NCBI GenBank assembly: GCA_014055465.1
Contig: WIAF01000002.1
Span: 372,001 to 436,000, forward strand
Direction of reading: 5' to 3'
From: Nitrospira sp. CR1.1
Lineage (GTDB): Bacteria; Nitrospirota; Nitrospiria; Nitrospirales; Nitrospiraceae
Length of the DNA stretch: 64,000 bases
Shown here piece after piece: positions 46,868 through 55,157 of the stretch; the first letter of the stretch is position 1, and each line of letters begins with the position of its first letter. A program made the position numbers and the translations under genes. The notes beneath the pieces were generated by a model. It ran no database searches, was not told the origin of the DNA, and saw only the letters and a program-made list of their open reading frames with translations.

Positions 46868-46876
46868 ATCATAACA
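46868..46876 (-). promoter_or_regulatory. Extended -10 promoter of the barrel/lipoprotein operon
   Basis: The minus strand reads TGTTATGAT, an extended -10 (TGn plus 5 of 6 in the hexamer), about 18 nt before the first ATG; no clear -35. Confidence 0.4.
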
Positions 46877-47044
46877 GTCCCTCGGCGGAGAACACTGGAT
46901 AACTTTGCCGGGCTCACCTACGTGATGTCGAATTGCAAAGGAGGCTGTGGCGGAGTAGATGCCCGACAGGCAGGATCGATGCCGGATAGACCGACACCCG
47001 CGCAGCGACACGTCAATACAGGCGGCAGTATGCCCTGCTGGCTG

Positions 47045-47257
47045 CTAGGGCTCATTGCGGGCGGAAGAATTATAGAGCCGGTACAACGCAATCCCGCCCG
47101 CCACAGCAATTCCCAACCCCGCCAACGCGCGCGTGCCGAAGCTTAGCGGGCCGACAAAAAATTCCGCTGCCTGAGGCAACGCCACCGTGGCAAGAAGGAC
47201 CACCGCCAGGGCGATCAGGTGTATCCGGAGGTAAATGGGTTCGCCGGGTTTGCGCAT
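47045..47257 (-). CDS. Small membrane protein, two transmembrane helices
   Basis: 70 residues with two clear membrane helices (LIALAVVLLATVAL and ALAGLGIAVAGGIALYRLY) joined by a short loop, and a basic N-terminus (MRKPGEP). No family is recognised and the ribosome site is weak. It lies between the dioxygenase gene and the barrel operon in the same orientation. Confidence 0.5.
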   Translation of the reverse strand: MRKPGEPIYLRIHLIALAVVLLATVALPQAAEFFVGPLSFGTRALAGLGIAVAGGIALYRLYNSSARNEP

Positions 47258-47349
47258 AGGTCAAATCACATCGGCACGCCGGCAGTGTACGAACTCCGAG
47301 GCCATTATTCCAGCCCGAAACACGGGAGGAGACAATCGCACCTGCGTGC

Positions 47350-48555
47350 TTAGTCCCGGAGAAGGTGCTTCGTCTCCTCCAGATGTTTGTTGAGATAGGG
47401 CATGAACGGCGTTCCGCCTGTGCCTACGGAGGTCGGATTACTCGCATGCGACTGGTGCTGACGGAAGATATAGCGCTCGGCGTACCCGACATGAATGTCG
47501 CGGAACTGGGCTAGCAAGTCTACGCAGGCGCAGAACGACTCCCATAATTGGGGATTGGTCGCCTTGCGATCGCGGACATACCCATACAGCAATGGCCGCT
47601 GTTGGCCGTCCATGCGCGCCTCAAGCGCGGAGACAAAGGCTCGATGGCGCGGCGGCATGTAGTCACGCATTTCGACCAGGTATTGCGTCAATGGATCGTC
47701 GGCATGGCGCACACCAAGTCCCGCATCCAACGCTGGTACAATCGAACTTTGCGAGCCGGTTTCCCCCCGGAATTGTTGCGGGCGGTCAGCATAGTCCGTC
47801 ACCCCTTCGTACATCAGTCCCTGTGGCAATGCCGGACTGTTTTTCCACCCATGGATATAGGGTCGCACCCGGCTGTAATAGATGTAGGGGTCGCACCGTT
47901 CCGGCATGCGAAGGAGCGTCTCACGCATCGCCTCTTGCGCAACGGCAAGCGCATGCAACCCGGCCAGCACGGTCTCCGCCTCATCGTCCCGCGCGGCATT
48001 GTGGGCTTGAACCAAGCCCTGCAGTCCTGACCCGGCTTTCGCTTCGATCTCGATGTGGATCAACACAAACCATTCTTCATCGAGCCCGCCGAGGAAATTC
48101 TGCAGGAGCACGATATTACCCAACTCGATCGGCTTCTGCAGATCAAGCCGCCGCCAGTTGTGCAGCGCATAGGAGGCGTACGAAAGGACCGGCGGACGGC
48201 CCAGCTGTTGCGCAATGCGGCACCAAGGCAAGGCGATGCTGGCCGGCAACCTGGCCGCCGGAGAGTCGGGATTTTCCCAGACATAGGCATGCCCGGCAAA
48301 TGACAGCGTCCGCATGGCGGAACGGAACACATCGAGCCCCCAATCGTCCGCCACCGCGCCCATGAGCTGCTGATGGTCCTGGACGAAAGATCGAAACTGT
48401 CGCGCCGTCAGGAATTTCGGAAGCTCCGCGCCGACCTGATTCAAGATCGGCTCATCCGGCAGCTGCGCCAACGGATCGGCCGCCGGAAGGAACCCGCGGT
48501 CAGGGGAAAGGTCAAACTGCGCAAGCGAGAGAGGCTGGTGGCTGGACGTCAGCAT
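47350..48555 (-). CDS. Indoleamine 2,3-dioxygenase
   Basis: 401 residues of the heme-dependent IDO family, which opens the indole ring of tryptophan to N-formylkynurenine. Family signs: GGLDEEWFVLIHIEIEA, RDYMPPRHRAFV, the probable proximal heme His in FRDIHVGYAERYIF, and the C-terminal GTGGTPFMPYLNKH loop that closes over the substrate. No signal peptide. GGAAGAG just before the ATG at 48555 fixes the start. No kynurenine-pathway genes (kynB, kynU, NAD synthesis) are near, so the purpose of this solitary enzyme is not clear from context. Substrates other than tryptophan are possible. Confidence 0.88.
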   Translation of the reverse strand: MLTSSHQPLSLAQFDLSPDRGFLPAADPLAQLPDEPILNQVGAELPKFLTARQFRSFVQDHQQLMGAVADDWGLDVFRSAMRTLSFAGHAYVWENPDSPAARLPASIALPWCRIAQQLGRPPVLSYASYALHNWRRLDLQKPIELGNIVLLQNFLGGLDEEWFVLIHIEIEAKAGSGLQGLVQAHNAARDDEAETVLAGLHALAVAQEAMRETLLRMPERCDPYIYYSRVRPYIHGWKNSPALPQGLMYEGVTDYADRPQQFRGETGSQSSIVPALDAGLGVRHADDPLTQYLVEMRDYMPPRHRAFVSALEARMDGQQRPLLYGYVRDRKATNPQLWESFCACVDLLAQFRDIHVGYAERYIFRQHQSHASNPTSVGTGGTPFMPYLNKHLEETKHLLRD

Positions 48556-48941
48556 GGTCTCTTCCGTGGGTCGATGTTGCAACTATTTTTACTGTATCAC
48601 AGTCTTCCCACTCACTGCCGGAACCATTCCTACGGTTGCCTCGTGAACGTCCCGCACAGGTTACGAGAAACGTCCGTCCATTCTTCCTCACCCAAACGGT
48701 GGAGACAAAATCACTCTCCACGGTAATGGCACACTCCTTGTCCCACTCGTACAATCACTCCGTCCCAGGCAGACCTTCCAGAAGAGATCTCTACCATGGT
48801 CGCCCGGTCCGCTTCAGAAGCCAGATCGCCGCCGTTTCCATTCGCACGGGGACGCACTGCTCACCCTTGGCGAGCCGGTGAACATGGCCGCTGAGATCAA
48901 GCGGTTCTCATCGGCTCGCACGCTCCGAAAGGAGTACCGCC
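48556..48941. other. Divergent intergenic region, IDO / secreted orphan
   Basis: 386 bp between two divergent genes. A near-match to a sigma-54 promoter (TGGCAC-N5-TTGT, 48727-48741, the -12 GC changed to GT) faces the secreted orphan. No clear sigma-70 promoter or ORF was found. Confidence 0.35.
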
Positions 48942-49451
48942 ATGAACTGGAGCAACCTTCAACACAGCATACGAATAATCCTACCGGCAAGCTGCGCCCT
49001 CGTACTCTTGTGCGGCGGCACAGCACTCGCGAGCGAGACGTGGATCGATGATGTCTGGAACATGGTCGCGTTCGAGAAAGCGACCTACCCCGCCTCGGAC
49101 TTCGCCCCCTACTTCCAGAAACTCGACCGTATGAAGGCCGGTCTGGACCGAGGAGACCACCAAGTCGTGAAGAGAGAAACCGATCGCCTTCTCAAAATGC
49201 TGTTGGATCGACGACATGGCATCAATGATGTGGCGGCCGACGAAATCTATAATTTTGTCGTGAGCACCAGACCTAACGGATCAAACGATTCAACTGCGTT
49301 GAGCGCACCCATCGAACTAGGCATCGACACCGAACGTCCCATCAGCGTCCCCGACTTCTCGATGAACACGCCCTATGAAGGGGGACCACTCTGCGCCTCA
49401 GGCGGGTGCGATTATTGGACCAATGATGTGTGGGACCCAGGCGCTTCGTAA
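48942..49451 (+). CDS. Secreted protein of unknown function
   Basis: 169 residues; AAGGAG lies seven bases before the ATG. Signal peptide 1-31 (core IILPASCALVLLCGGTALASE). The mature part is mainly helical (ETWIDDVWNMVAFEKATYP, FQKLDRMKAGLDRGD, ETDRLLKMLLDRR) and ends in a Gly/Ser/Cys-rich tail (PLCASGGCDYW). No family is recognised. A GC hairpin 47 bp downstream may end the transcript. Confidence 0.65.
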   Translation: MNWSNLQHSIRIILPASCALVLLCGGTALASETWIDDVWNMVAFEKATYPASDFAPYFQKLDRMKAGLDRGDHQVVKRETDRLLKMLLDRRHGINDVAADEIYNFVVSTRPNGSNDSTALSAPIELGIDTERPISVPDFSMNTPYEGGPLCASGGCDYWTNDVWDPGAS

Positions 49452-49498
49452 CAGAGCCGACCGCGAAGGAAACGTGCCTCTCTTTCTCGGAAGGAGCG

Positions 49499-49525
49499 GT
49501 GGCCCCTGGAGGTCCCAGGGGCCAC
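49499..49525. terminator. Hairpin after the secreted orphan
   Basis: GTGGCCCCTGG and CCAGGGGCCAC form an 11-bp perfect stem with a 5-nt loop. No T-run follows, so it is a strong hairpin but not a canonical intrinsic terminator. Confidence 0.5.
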
Positions 49526-49739
49526 CGTACGTTGATTCGATTGATCGGGCTTCCACCTGCCAGCCGCAATGGGCCCAACGTGCAGCAAGTTGTGCCCCAT
49601 GCTCGCGATGATGTGCGCCCCAACCTCTCTGCCCAACCCCTCGCCATACTCAAATACATTCCCGAGCTCAGCTGAAAAGTTGTTGATACTGGAAACATCA
49701 GGCTATGCTCCGCATACTCTACCTTTCAGCGAGGCCCCT

Positions 49740-49947
49740 CTAGCAGGATGCGGAAAAAGTCCACCAGCGGCGTTCTCGCCTCGTTCAGCGGCTCAACGTA
49801 CGACACGAGTACGATTCGCCGCTTCACTCGCTGCGGCCTTGCTGGATGGCCTTGTTGCGCATCCTGCCTACTATCCTGATACCAACACGCCACGTGAGCT
49901 GATCGCGGCGTAGCGTGCAAAACATGAGTTTTTCCGCAGCCTGCTAG
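49740..49947. repeat. 208-bp palindromic (MITE-like) element
   Basis: The ends are 19-bp inverted repeats with one mismatch (CTAGCAGGATGCGGAAAAA at 49740-49758; its complement at 49929-49947). Inside, GCGGCGTTCTCGC near the left end pairs imperfectly with GCTGCGGCCTTGCTGG further right, and GCATCCTGC (about 49858-49866) is a second complement of the left end, so the whole unit can fold on itself. No transposase is encoded. It resembles intergenic palindromes I associate with Nitrospira genomes; copy number cannot be checked here. Confidence 0.65.
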
Positions 49948-50147
49948 AGAGTTGGACCTATGCCCACGTCAACACGGAAATAACTCCGGTGACATTCATT
50001 CCGATAGTGGGCAGATTCGCAAGCAGCGCCACCGCCGAAGTCAACCAGCTGGCGATTACCTCGATGACAAGGAAATCCATCCAAGAGGTTGGGACAGGGC
50101 GCACCAGGGCAACGGGCAGGCCCGGATCGAGCACACCAGAGCAGTAG
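49947..50147 (+). pseudogene. Probable gene remnant right of the palindromic element
   Basis: A plus-strand frame is open from 49914 to TAG at 50145-50147 without a start codon. From the element edge it reads like ordinary protein (SWTYAHVNTEITPVTFIPIVG, then FASSATAEVNQLAITS), suggesting the 3' part of a lost gene, possibly of a small secreted or lipoprotein type. It has no promoter or ribosome site. Left of the element, on the minus strand, another protein-like open stretch (NVFEYGEGLGREVGAHII, about 49412-49702) is cut by a TAG. Both are inferred from composition only. The remaining 70 bp to pth hold nothing clear. Confidence 0.35.
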
Positions 50148-50218
50148 GTTTTCCTATGGAACGGGCAACGCCGGGATGGCTGACCACGTTGGGCATGAGT
50201 CCGCCGCAGGTACGGGAA

Positions 50219-50812
50219 CTAAGTCCTCTCGCCGCCCTCGGCTTTGTCCCGCACGTTGAATTGGTTCATCGCCGTGGCGACATCGCGATTCAAGAGTAAC
50301 TCCAGGGCATCGACGGCCCGGTCGAGACAGGGGGCATACAGCGCTCGTTCCTCTGGTGTGACAGGCTCCAGCACATAGTCGGCGGAGTCTTGCCGCGGTG
50401 CCGGGCGCCCCACTCCGACCTTCAAGCGGACGAACTTTGAGGTGCCTAGGGCTTCGATAATCGACTTGAGACCATTGTGACCGCCGCTGCCGCCGTCCTG
50501 CCTGATCCGCAATCGACCTGGCTCCAGATCCAGATCGTCATGCACGACCACTAGGGCCTCGGGCGCCAAGCCAAGTTCACGAAGGAGGCCTTTGAGGGGG
50601 GGACCGCTGAGATTCATCCAGTCGAGCGTACCGGCCAGCTCGACGAGTTTAGAACCGGCGCGACCCGAGCCTCGCTGGGCCACGCCTTTTCTGGTGAGAC
50701 GTATCGACCATCGCGCCGCAGCCCGTTCGATCACCCAGCAGCCGATGTTGTGCCGGGTCTCGGCATACTCGGCTCCGGGATTGCCCAATCCAACAAGCAG
50801 GCGCAATGCCAC
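50219..50812 (-). CDS. pth: Peptidyl-tRNA hydrolase
   Basis: Releases tRNA from prematurely ended peptidyl-tRNA. 197 residues. Motifs: VGLGNPGAEYAETRHNIG (catalytic His in RHN), HDDLDLEPGRLRI (catalytic Asp), GGSGGHNGL. The start is a GTG at 50812 overlapping the rplY stop by 1 nt (TAGTG), so translation is coupled to rplY. Confidence 0.96.
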   Translation of the reverse strand: MALRLLVGLGNPGAEYAETRHNIGCWVIERAAARWSIRLTRKGVAQRGSGRAGSKLVELAGTLDWMNLSGPPLKGLLRELGLAPEALVVVHDDLDLEPGRLRIRQDGGSGGHNGLKSIIEALGTSKFVRLKVGVGRPAPRQDSADYVLEPVTPEERALYAPCLDRAVDALELLLNRDVATAMNQFNVRDKAEGGERT

Positions 50813-51579
50813 TACTTCTTCTTTTCTGGTTCCTTCTTGGCTGGAGCCGCTCCCGCCTTAGGCGCCGCAGCCCCGGCCTTGGCGTCACCTGCCTTGCCGG
50901 CTTCCGCGCCAGCCGCGCCTTCAGCCGCCGCTTTCCCCTTGGCCGCCACTTCCGGTTCCTTGGCGCCCTCAGCTCCGGCTGCACCGGTGGCGAGCAAGGA
51001 CTCCAGCTTGGCATCGGTCATCGGCGCCGCCACACTCACGACCATGTGGTCGGGATCATCCAGGAAGCGCAGGCCTTCCGTCTTCGGGATATCCTTCAGA
51101 TGAATACCTTCGTTGATCTGTAACTGCGAGGCATCGACCGCGATGAAATCCGGCAACACGGACGGCAGACATTCAACATGCAATTCACGCAAGGCCTGAT
51201 GCAGCACACCGCCCTCTTTCAGGCCGATCGGCTGACCGCCGGTCAAATGGATAGGAACCTTGACGCGAATCGGCTTATCCATGGCGACTTCAAAGAAATC
51301 CGCATGCAGCACGCTTCCGGCAATTGGATCCACCTGGAAGTCCCGCAACAAAGCCGTACGGTTGGGTTTACTTTTCGTCCCGTTGATGGTGAGGGAGATC
51401 AGCGCCGTGGATCCGGCTTGGGACCGTAAAATCTTCACCAGTTCGTCCGGCTTGACGGACAGCAGGAGACATTCCCCCTGTCCATAGAGGACCGCCGGAA
51501 CGCGACCGGCACGACGAAGTTGACGTGCAGGGCCTTTGCCCCCACCTTCTCTGCTCTCAACGGTTAACTCGAATTTCAT
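50812..51579 (-). CDS. rplY: 50S ribosomal protein L25 (CTC/TL5 type)
   Basis: 255 residues: L25 5S-rRNA-binding domain (ESREGGGKGPARQLRRAGRVPAVLYG), the TL5 C-terminal domain (PIRVKVPIHLTGGQPIGLKEGG), and an unusually long low-complexity tail of Ala, Gly and Lys (from about residue 195, ending EPEKKK). AGGAGGAG precedes the ATG. Encoded with prs and pth in the common prs-rplY-pth order. Confidence 0.95.
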   Translation of the reverse strand: MKFELTVESREGGGKGPARQLRRAGRVPAVLYGQGECLLLSVKPDELVKILRSQAGSTALISLTINGTKSKPNRTALLRDFQVDPIAGSVLHADFFEVAMDKPIRVKVPIHLTGGQPIGLKEGGVLHQALRELHVECLPSVLPDFIAVDASQLQINEGIHLKDIPKTEGLRFLDDPDHMVVSVAAPMTDAKLESLLATGAAGAEGAKEPEVAAKGKAAAEGAAGAEAGKAGDAKAGAAAPKAGAAPAKKEPEKKK

Positions 51580-51616
51580 GATGCTCCTCCTCGACCTGTC
51601 GCTCCACGCGGACGGC

Positions 51617-52558
51617 CTACACGAATAACGAACTCACTGATTCATCCTCATGGATGCGCCTGATGGCTTCACCAAAGAGTGGGGCCACAGACAACGTTTT
51701 CAATTTCGGGCACGTTAACTCCTTGCCGCGCAACGGAATCGAATCGGTCACCAACACGTCCGTCAGTCCAGACTGTTGGAGACGCTGCAACGCGGGCCCC
51801 GACAAGACTCCGTGCGAACAGCCGGCCCAGACCTCCCGCGCACCCTTATCCAGGCAAGCCTGGGCTCCCTGCACAATGGTGCCCGCGGTATCGATCATAT
51901 CGTCGAGGAGCAGAGCGCTTTTCCCCTGCACATCACCGATAATATTCATCACCTGCGCCTGATTCGGTCCTTCCCGCCGTTTATCGATAATGGCAAGATT
52001 GGCCTGGAGACGTTTCGCAAAGGCCCGGGCACGTTCCACGCCGCCTGCATCGGGTGACACCACGACCAAATCCTCTATTCTTCGTTTGGTGATGTAATCC
52101 AATAGCACCGGTAAGGCGTAGAGATTATCCACGGGAATATTGAAAAACCCCTGAATCTGGCTGGCATGGAGATCCATCGTCAGTACCCGATCCGCGCCGG
52201 CGGTGGTAATGAGGTCTGCCACCAATTTGGCTGAGATCGGCACGCGCGGCTGATCCTTGCGATCCTGCCGGGCATAGCCGAAATACGGAATGACCGCGGT
52301 AATGCGATTGGCCGACGAACGCTTGAGGGCGTCGATCATGATGAGCATTTCCATGATCGAATCATTGACCGGCGCGCAACAGGACTGGATAAGAAACACG
52401 TCCGCCCCGCGCACATTCTCTTCTATGCGGACCCGAATTTCCCCATCACTAAAAGAGGACACCGTGGCCGCGCCGATGGGCAAGTCGAGATATGAGCCGA
52501 TCGCGCGCGCAAGCGCAGGATTGGCGTTGCCCGAAAAGAGCTTCAGTTCCCTGTTCAT
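51617..52558 (-). CDS. prs: Ribose-phosphate pyrophosphokinase
   Basis: Makes PRPP from ribose 5-phosphate and ATP for nucleotide, His and Trp synthesis. 313 residues. Signatures: [42 protein letters not shown] and the PRPP loop [22 protein letters not shown] precedes the ATG. Led by a good sigma-70 promoter about 150 nt upstream. Confidence 0.97.
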   Translation of the reverse strand: MNRELKLFSGNANPALARAIGSYLDLPIGAATVSSFSDGEIRVRIEENVRGADVFLIQSCCAPVNDSIMEMLIMIDALKRSSANRITAVIPYFGYARQDRKDQPRVPISAKLVADLITTAGADRVLTMDLHASQIQGFFNIPVDNLYALPVLLDYITKRRIEDLVVVSPDAGGVERARAFAKRLQANLAIIDKRREGPNQAQVMNIIGDVQGKSALLLDDMIDTAGTIVQGAQACLDKGAREVWAGCSHGVLSGPALQRLQQSGLTDVLVTDSIPLRGKELTCPKLKTLSVAPLFGEAIRRIHEDESVSSLFV

Positions 52559-52707
52559 TCCACCCCTTCGATGCGGTACGTGGCGATGCCGATGCTGTAA
52601 CGGTGCGTATCGAGTTCGTCTAACACGGTGGGCACGGAACGGACCCGCTATGAATCCCGCCGACCTCGCACAGTCAGGACAAGAGGACGCCTACCGAAGC
52701 TCAGCAC

Positions 52708-52735
52708 ATTAACGAAAAGCCTGGGAAGTTGTCAA
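52708..52735 (-). promoter_or_regulatory. Sigma-70-type promoter of prs-rplY-pth
   Basis: Minus-strand -35 TTGACA, 16-bp spacer, -10 GTTAAT. Just upstream (52742-52755) a small hairpin TGCCG-CCTG-CGGCA may end the ispE transcript. The rest of the 299-bp ispE-prs gap has no tRNA-Gln, which often sits here, and only a protein-like 31-codon open stretch ending TAA near 52764. Confidence 0.55.
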
Positions 52736-52857
52736 TAATCTTGCCGCAGGCGGCAGCCCTTAACGACCAAGATAGACCCGCGTGACCATATGTACGGTGG
52801 AAGGATCGTTCTGGCTGATCGACAGGGCCGGAATTCCGCCAGCTCCTGCCCATCACG

Positions 52858-53757
52858 CTATATGAGACTCGTCGAAGGCGCGCCTGCCGCCGGCACGGCA
52901 TAGGCCGCCATTCCAGGATTGCGCGCAAACCGCATCGCGGCCTCCTGCGCGGCGGACTGGTCCCGGAATACTCCAAACATCGTCGCCCCGCTGCCGGACA
53001 ACAGGGCGACCTCAGCCCCCAAGCTCAGCAGTTGACCCTTGATCTGAGCCAGCACCGGGTGTTGGGCAAACACCGGCGCCTCGAAGTCGTTTTCTACCAA
53101 CGGAACGATCTCCGACCAATTCAGCTCGGAGCGTCGATCCAGGGACTGCACCGCTGCCGAGAGAGAGCGCACTGCGGAGCGAGTCGCGGCCAACTGCTGG
53201 TATGCCCATTTGGTCGCGACGGGGAATCCCGGATTGACCAACACGATCCACCTCTCTCCTGTCACCTGGACCGGACGTACATGCTCACCCCGTCCCGTGA
53301 CACAGGCGGCAGGCGCCACAAAAAAGAACGGGACATCACTGCCCAACTGCTGCCCCACCTCCGCCATCTGCTCAACCGACCATGCCAGTCCCAGCAATCG
53401 TGTCAACCCGAGAATGGTCGCCGCCGCGTCACTGCTTCCTCCGCCCAATCCGGCCCCCATGGGGATGCGCTTGGTCAGGCTGATGGACAGATCGATCGTC
53501 TGACCGACTCGCGCCAACACGAGCGCTGCGGCCCGATAGACCAGGTTGCTCTGATCCACCGCCAGGGCGGCCTGGTCACAGCGCAAGGTGATATGGGACG
53601 CGGCGGCGGGCTGCATCGTGAGCGTCAACTCATCGTTGAGCCCAACCGTATGCATCAACGACCAGATGCCATGAAACCCGTCAGGCCGTCGTTCGAGCAC
53701 CCGAAGAATGAGATTGACTTTGGCAGGAGTCAGAACCAGCAGACTGGTAGCATTCAC
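52858..53757 (-). CDS. ispE: 4-diphosphocytidyl-2-C-methyl-D-erythritol kinase
   Basis: Phosphorylates CDP-methylerythritol in the MEP isoprenoid pathway. 299 residues. GHMP-kinase motifs: TPAKVNLILRV, KRIPMGAGLGGGSSDAA, and LLSGSGATMFGVF. The start is GTG at 53757; no strong ribosome site is seen. It begins 20 bp after the sigma-54 regulator stop and may be co-transcribed with that two-component system. Confidence 0.94.
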   Translation of the reverse strand: MNATSLLVLTPAKVNLILRVLERRPDGFHGIWSLMHTVGLNDELTLTMQPAAASHITLRCDQAALAVDQSNLVYRAAALVLARVGQTIDLSISLTKRIPMGAGLGGGSSDAAATILGLTRLLGLAWSVEQMAEVGQQLGSDVPFFFVAPAACVTGRGEHVRPVQVTGERWIVLVNPGFPVATKWAYQQLAATRSAVRSLSAAVQSLDRRSELNWSEIVPLVENDFEAPVFAQHPVLAQIKGQLLSLGAEVALLSGSGATMFGVFRDQSAAQEAAMRFARNPGMAAYAVPAAGAPSTSLI

Positions 53758-53777
53758 TCGCAGATTACTGGGCGGCG

Positions 53778-55157
53778 CTAATCCCGGCCTCCTTTGATTT
53801 CATATTTTTCGAGACGGTACCGGAACGACCGGGTATTCAACCGCAACAACCGCGCGGCTCGCTTCTTGACCCATTGGCTCCGCTCGAGCGCTTTCAACAA
53901 CAGATCCTTCTCGATCGTGTTGATCAGCCCCTCAAGGTCCAGGCCATCTTCCGGCAATTCCGACGGCACGGCCTGCTGGTTGCTCACCGGCTTATGGAGC
54001 CATCCGCGAATATCCGCATCCGTTACCGACGATCCCGTGGTGAAGGCCACGACGCGTTCGACGACGTTCTCTAATTCGCGAACGTTGCCCCGCCACTCAT
54101 GCGCCAACAGCACGCGCATGGCCTCCTGGCTCATCGTCGGCACTGGTTTACCACTTTCCTTGGCAAATTTCTCCAGAAAATGTTGGCTCAAGAGCGGAAT
54201 GTCGCCCGTGCGCATGCGCAGCGGCGGAAGCTTGATCGGAATCACATCGAGCCGGTAATAGAGATCTTCTCGAAATGCGCCTTCGGCGACCGCCTTTTCC
54301 AGGTCCCGATTGGTGGCCGCAACGATACGCACATCTACCTTCACATCCTGAGTTCCGCCTACCCGCCGGAACTCACGCTCCTGAATGACGCGCAACAACT
54401 TGACCTGAATCGCGGGCGTGGTATCGCCGATTTCGTCGAGAAAAATCGTGCCGCCGTTCGCGACCTCGAAGAGACCGGCCTTGTTGGAAATCGCGCCGGT
54501 AAAGGAGCCCTTCATATGGCCGAACAGCTCACTCTCCAACAGCGTTTCAGGCACCGCGCTGCAGTTGACCGTCACGAACGGCATCGACGCGCGCGCGCTG
54601 TTGAAATGAATGGCTCGCGCCACCAGTTCCTTGCCGGTTCCGCTTTCCCCGCCGATCAGGACATTGCTCTTGGAATCGGCCACCTTCTTGATGACATCGT
54701 AGACTTTTTGCATGGCCTCGCTCTGGCCGACGATCTGGGAAAACGACGACTGGCTGGCCAACTCCCGCTTCAGGAGCATATTCTCCGTGGACAGCCGGCG
54801 CCGCTCGATCGCGTTGCGGATAATCAGTTGCACTTCATCGACCTGGAACGGCTTGGTGAGATAGTCGTACGCGCCGTGCTTCATCGCTTCGACTGCCGAG
54901 TCGGCGGACGCAAAGGCCGTGATCATCAGGACCACGGTGTCCGGAGACGCGGCCTTGACGGCCTTCAGCACCTCGAGCCCGCCCACTCTGGGCATCTTGA
55001 GGTCGGTGATGACGAGATCGAAAATTTCCTTCTGCACTTGGGCGATCGCCTCGTCCCCGTCCGACGCCACGGTCACGGCATACCCCGCCCGCTTCAGCAT
55101 GATGCTCAGCACATCGCGCAAGCCCTGCTCATCGTCGACGACTAGAATCTTTTCCAC
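53778..55157 (-). CDS. Sigma-54-dependent response regulator (PilR/NtrC family)
   Basis: 459 residues: receiver (phospho-Asp D52, VITDLKMP), AAA+ sigma-54 activator domain with Walker A GESGTGKE, the sigma-54 loop GSFTGA (Ser in place of the first Ala of GAFTGA), Walker B GGTIFLDEIGD, and a Fis-type DNA-binding helix pair (KKRAARLLRLNTRSFRYRL). It should activate RpoN promoters such as those proposed at 22246 and 45113, but its targets are unknown. The start is GTG at 55157 with GGAAGGGA upstream, 16 nt inside the end of the kinase gene; longer in-frame starts belong to the overlap. Confidence 0.92.
   Translation of the reverse strand: MEKILVVDDEQGLRDVLSIMLKRAGYAVTVASDGDEAIAQVQKEIFDLVITDLKMPRVGGLEVLKAVKAASPDTVVLMITAFASADSAVEAMKHGAYDYLTKPFQVDEVQLIIRNAIERRRLSTENMLLKRELASQSSFSQIVGQSEAMQKVYDVIKKVADSKSNVLIGGESGTGKELVARAIHFNSARASMPFVTVNCSAVPETLLESELFGHMKGSFTGAISNKAGLFEVANGGTIFLDEIGDTTPAIQVKLLRVIQEREFRRVGGTQDVKVDVRIVAATNRDLEKAVAEGAFREDLYYRLDVIPIKLPPLRMRTGDIPLLSQHFLEKFAKESGKPVPTMSQEAMRVLLAHEWRGNVRELENVVERVVAFTTGSSVTDADIRGWLHKPVSNQQAVPSELPEDGLDLEGLINTIEKDLLLKALERSQWVKKRAARLLRLNTRSFRYRLEKYEIKGGRD

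Noticed and set aside
49726-49920. 64-codon minus-strand ORF in the palindromic element
   Set aside because: Encoded almost wholly by the repeat; no ribosome site and no protein-like features.
52559-52857. tRNA gene expected between ispE and prs
   Set aside because: No cloverleaf, T-loop consensus or CCA-adjacent acceptor stem could be found on either strand.
54099-55145. 348-codon plus-strand ORF opposite the sigma-54 regulator
   Set aside because: His/Arg-rich antisense shadow; the minus-strand frame has full NtrC-family domains.
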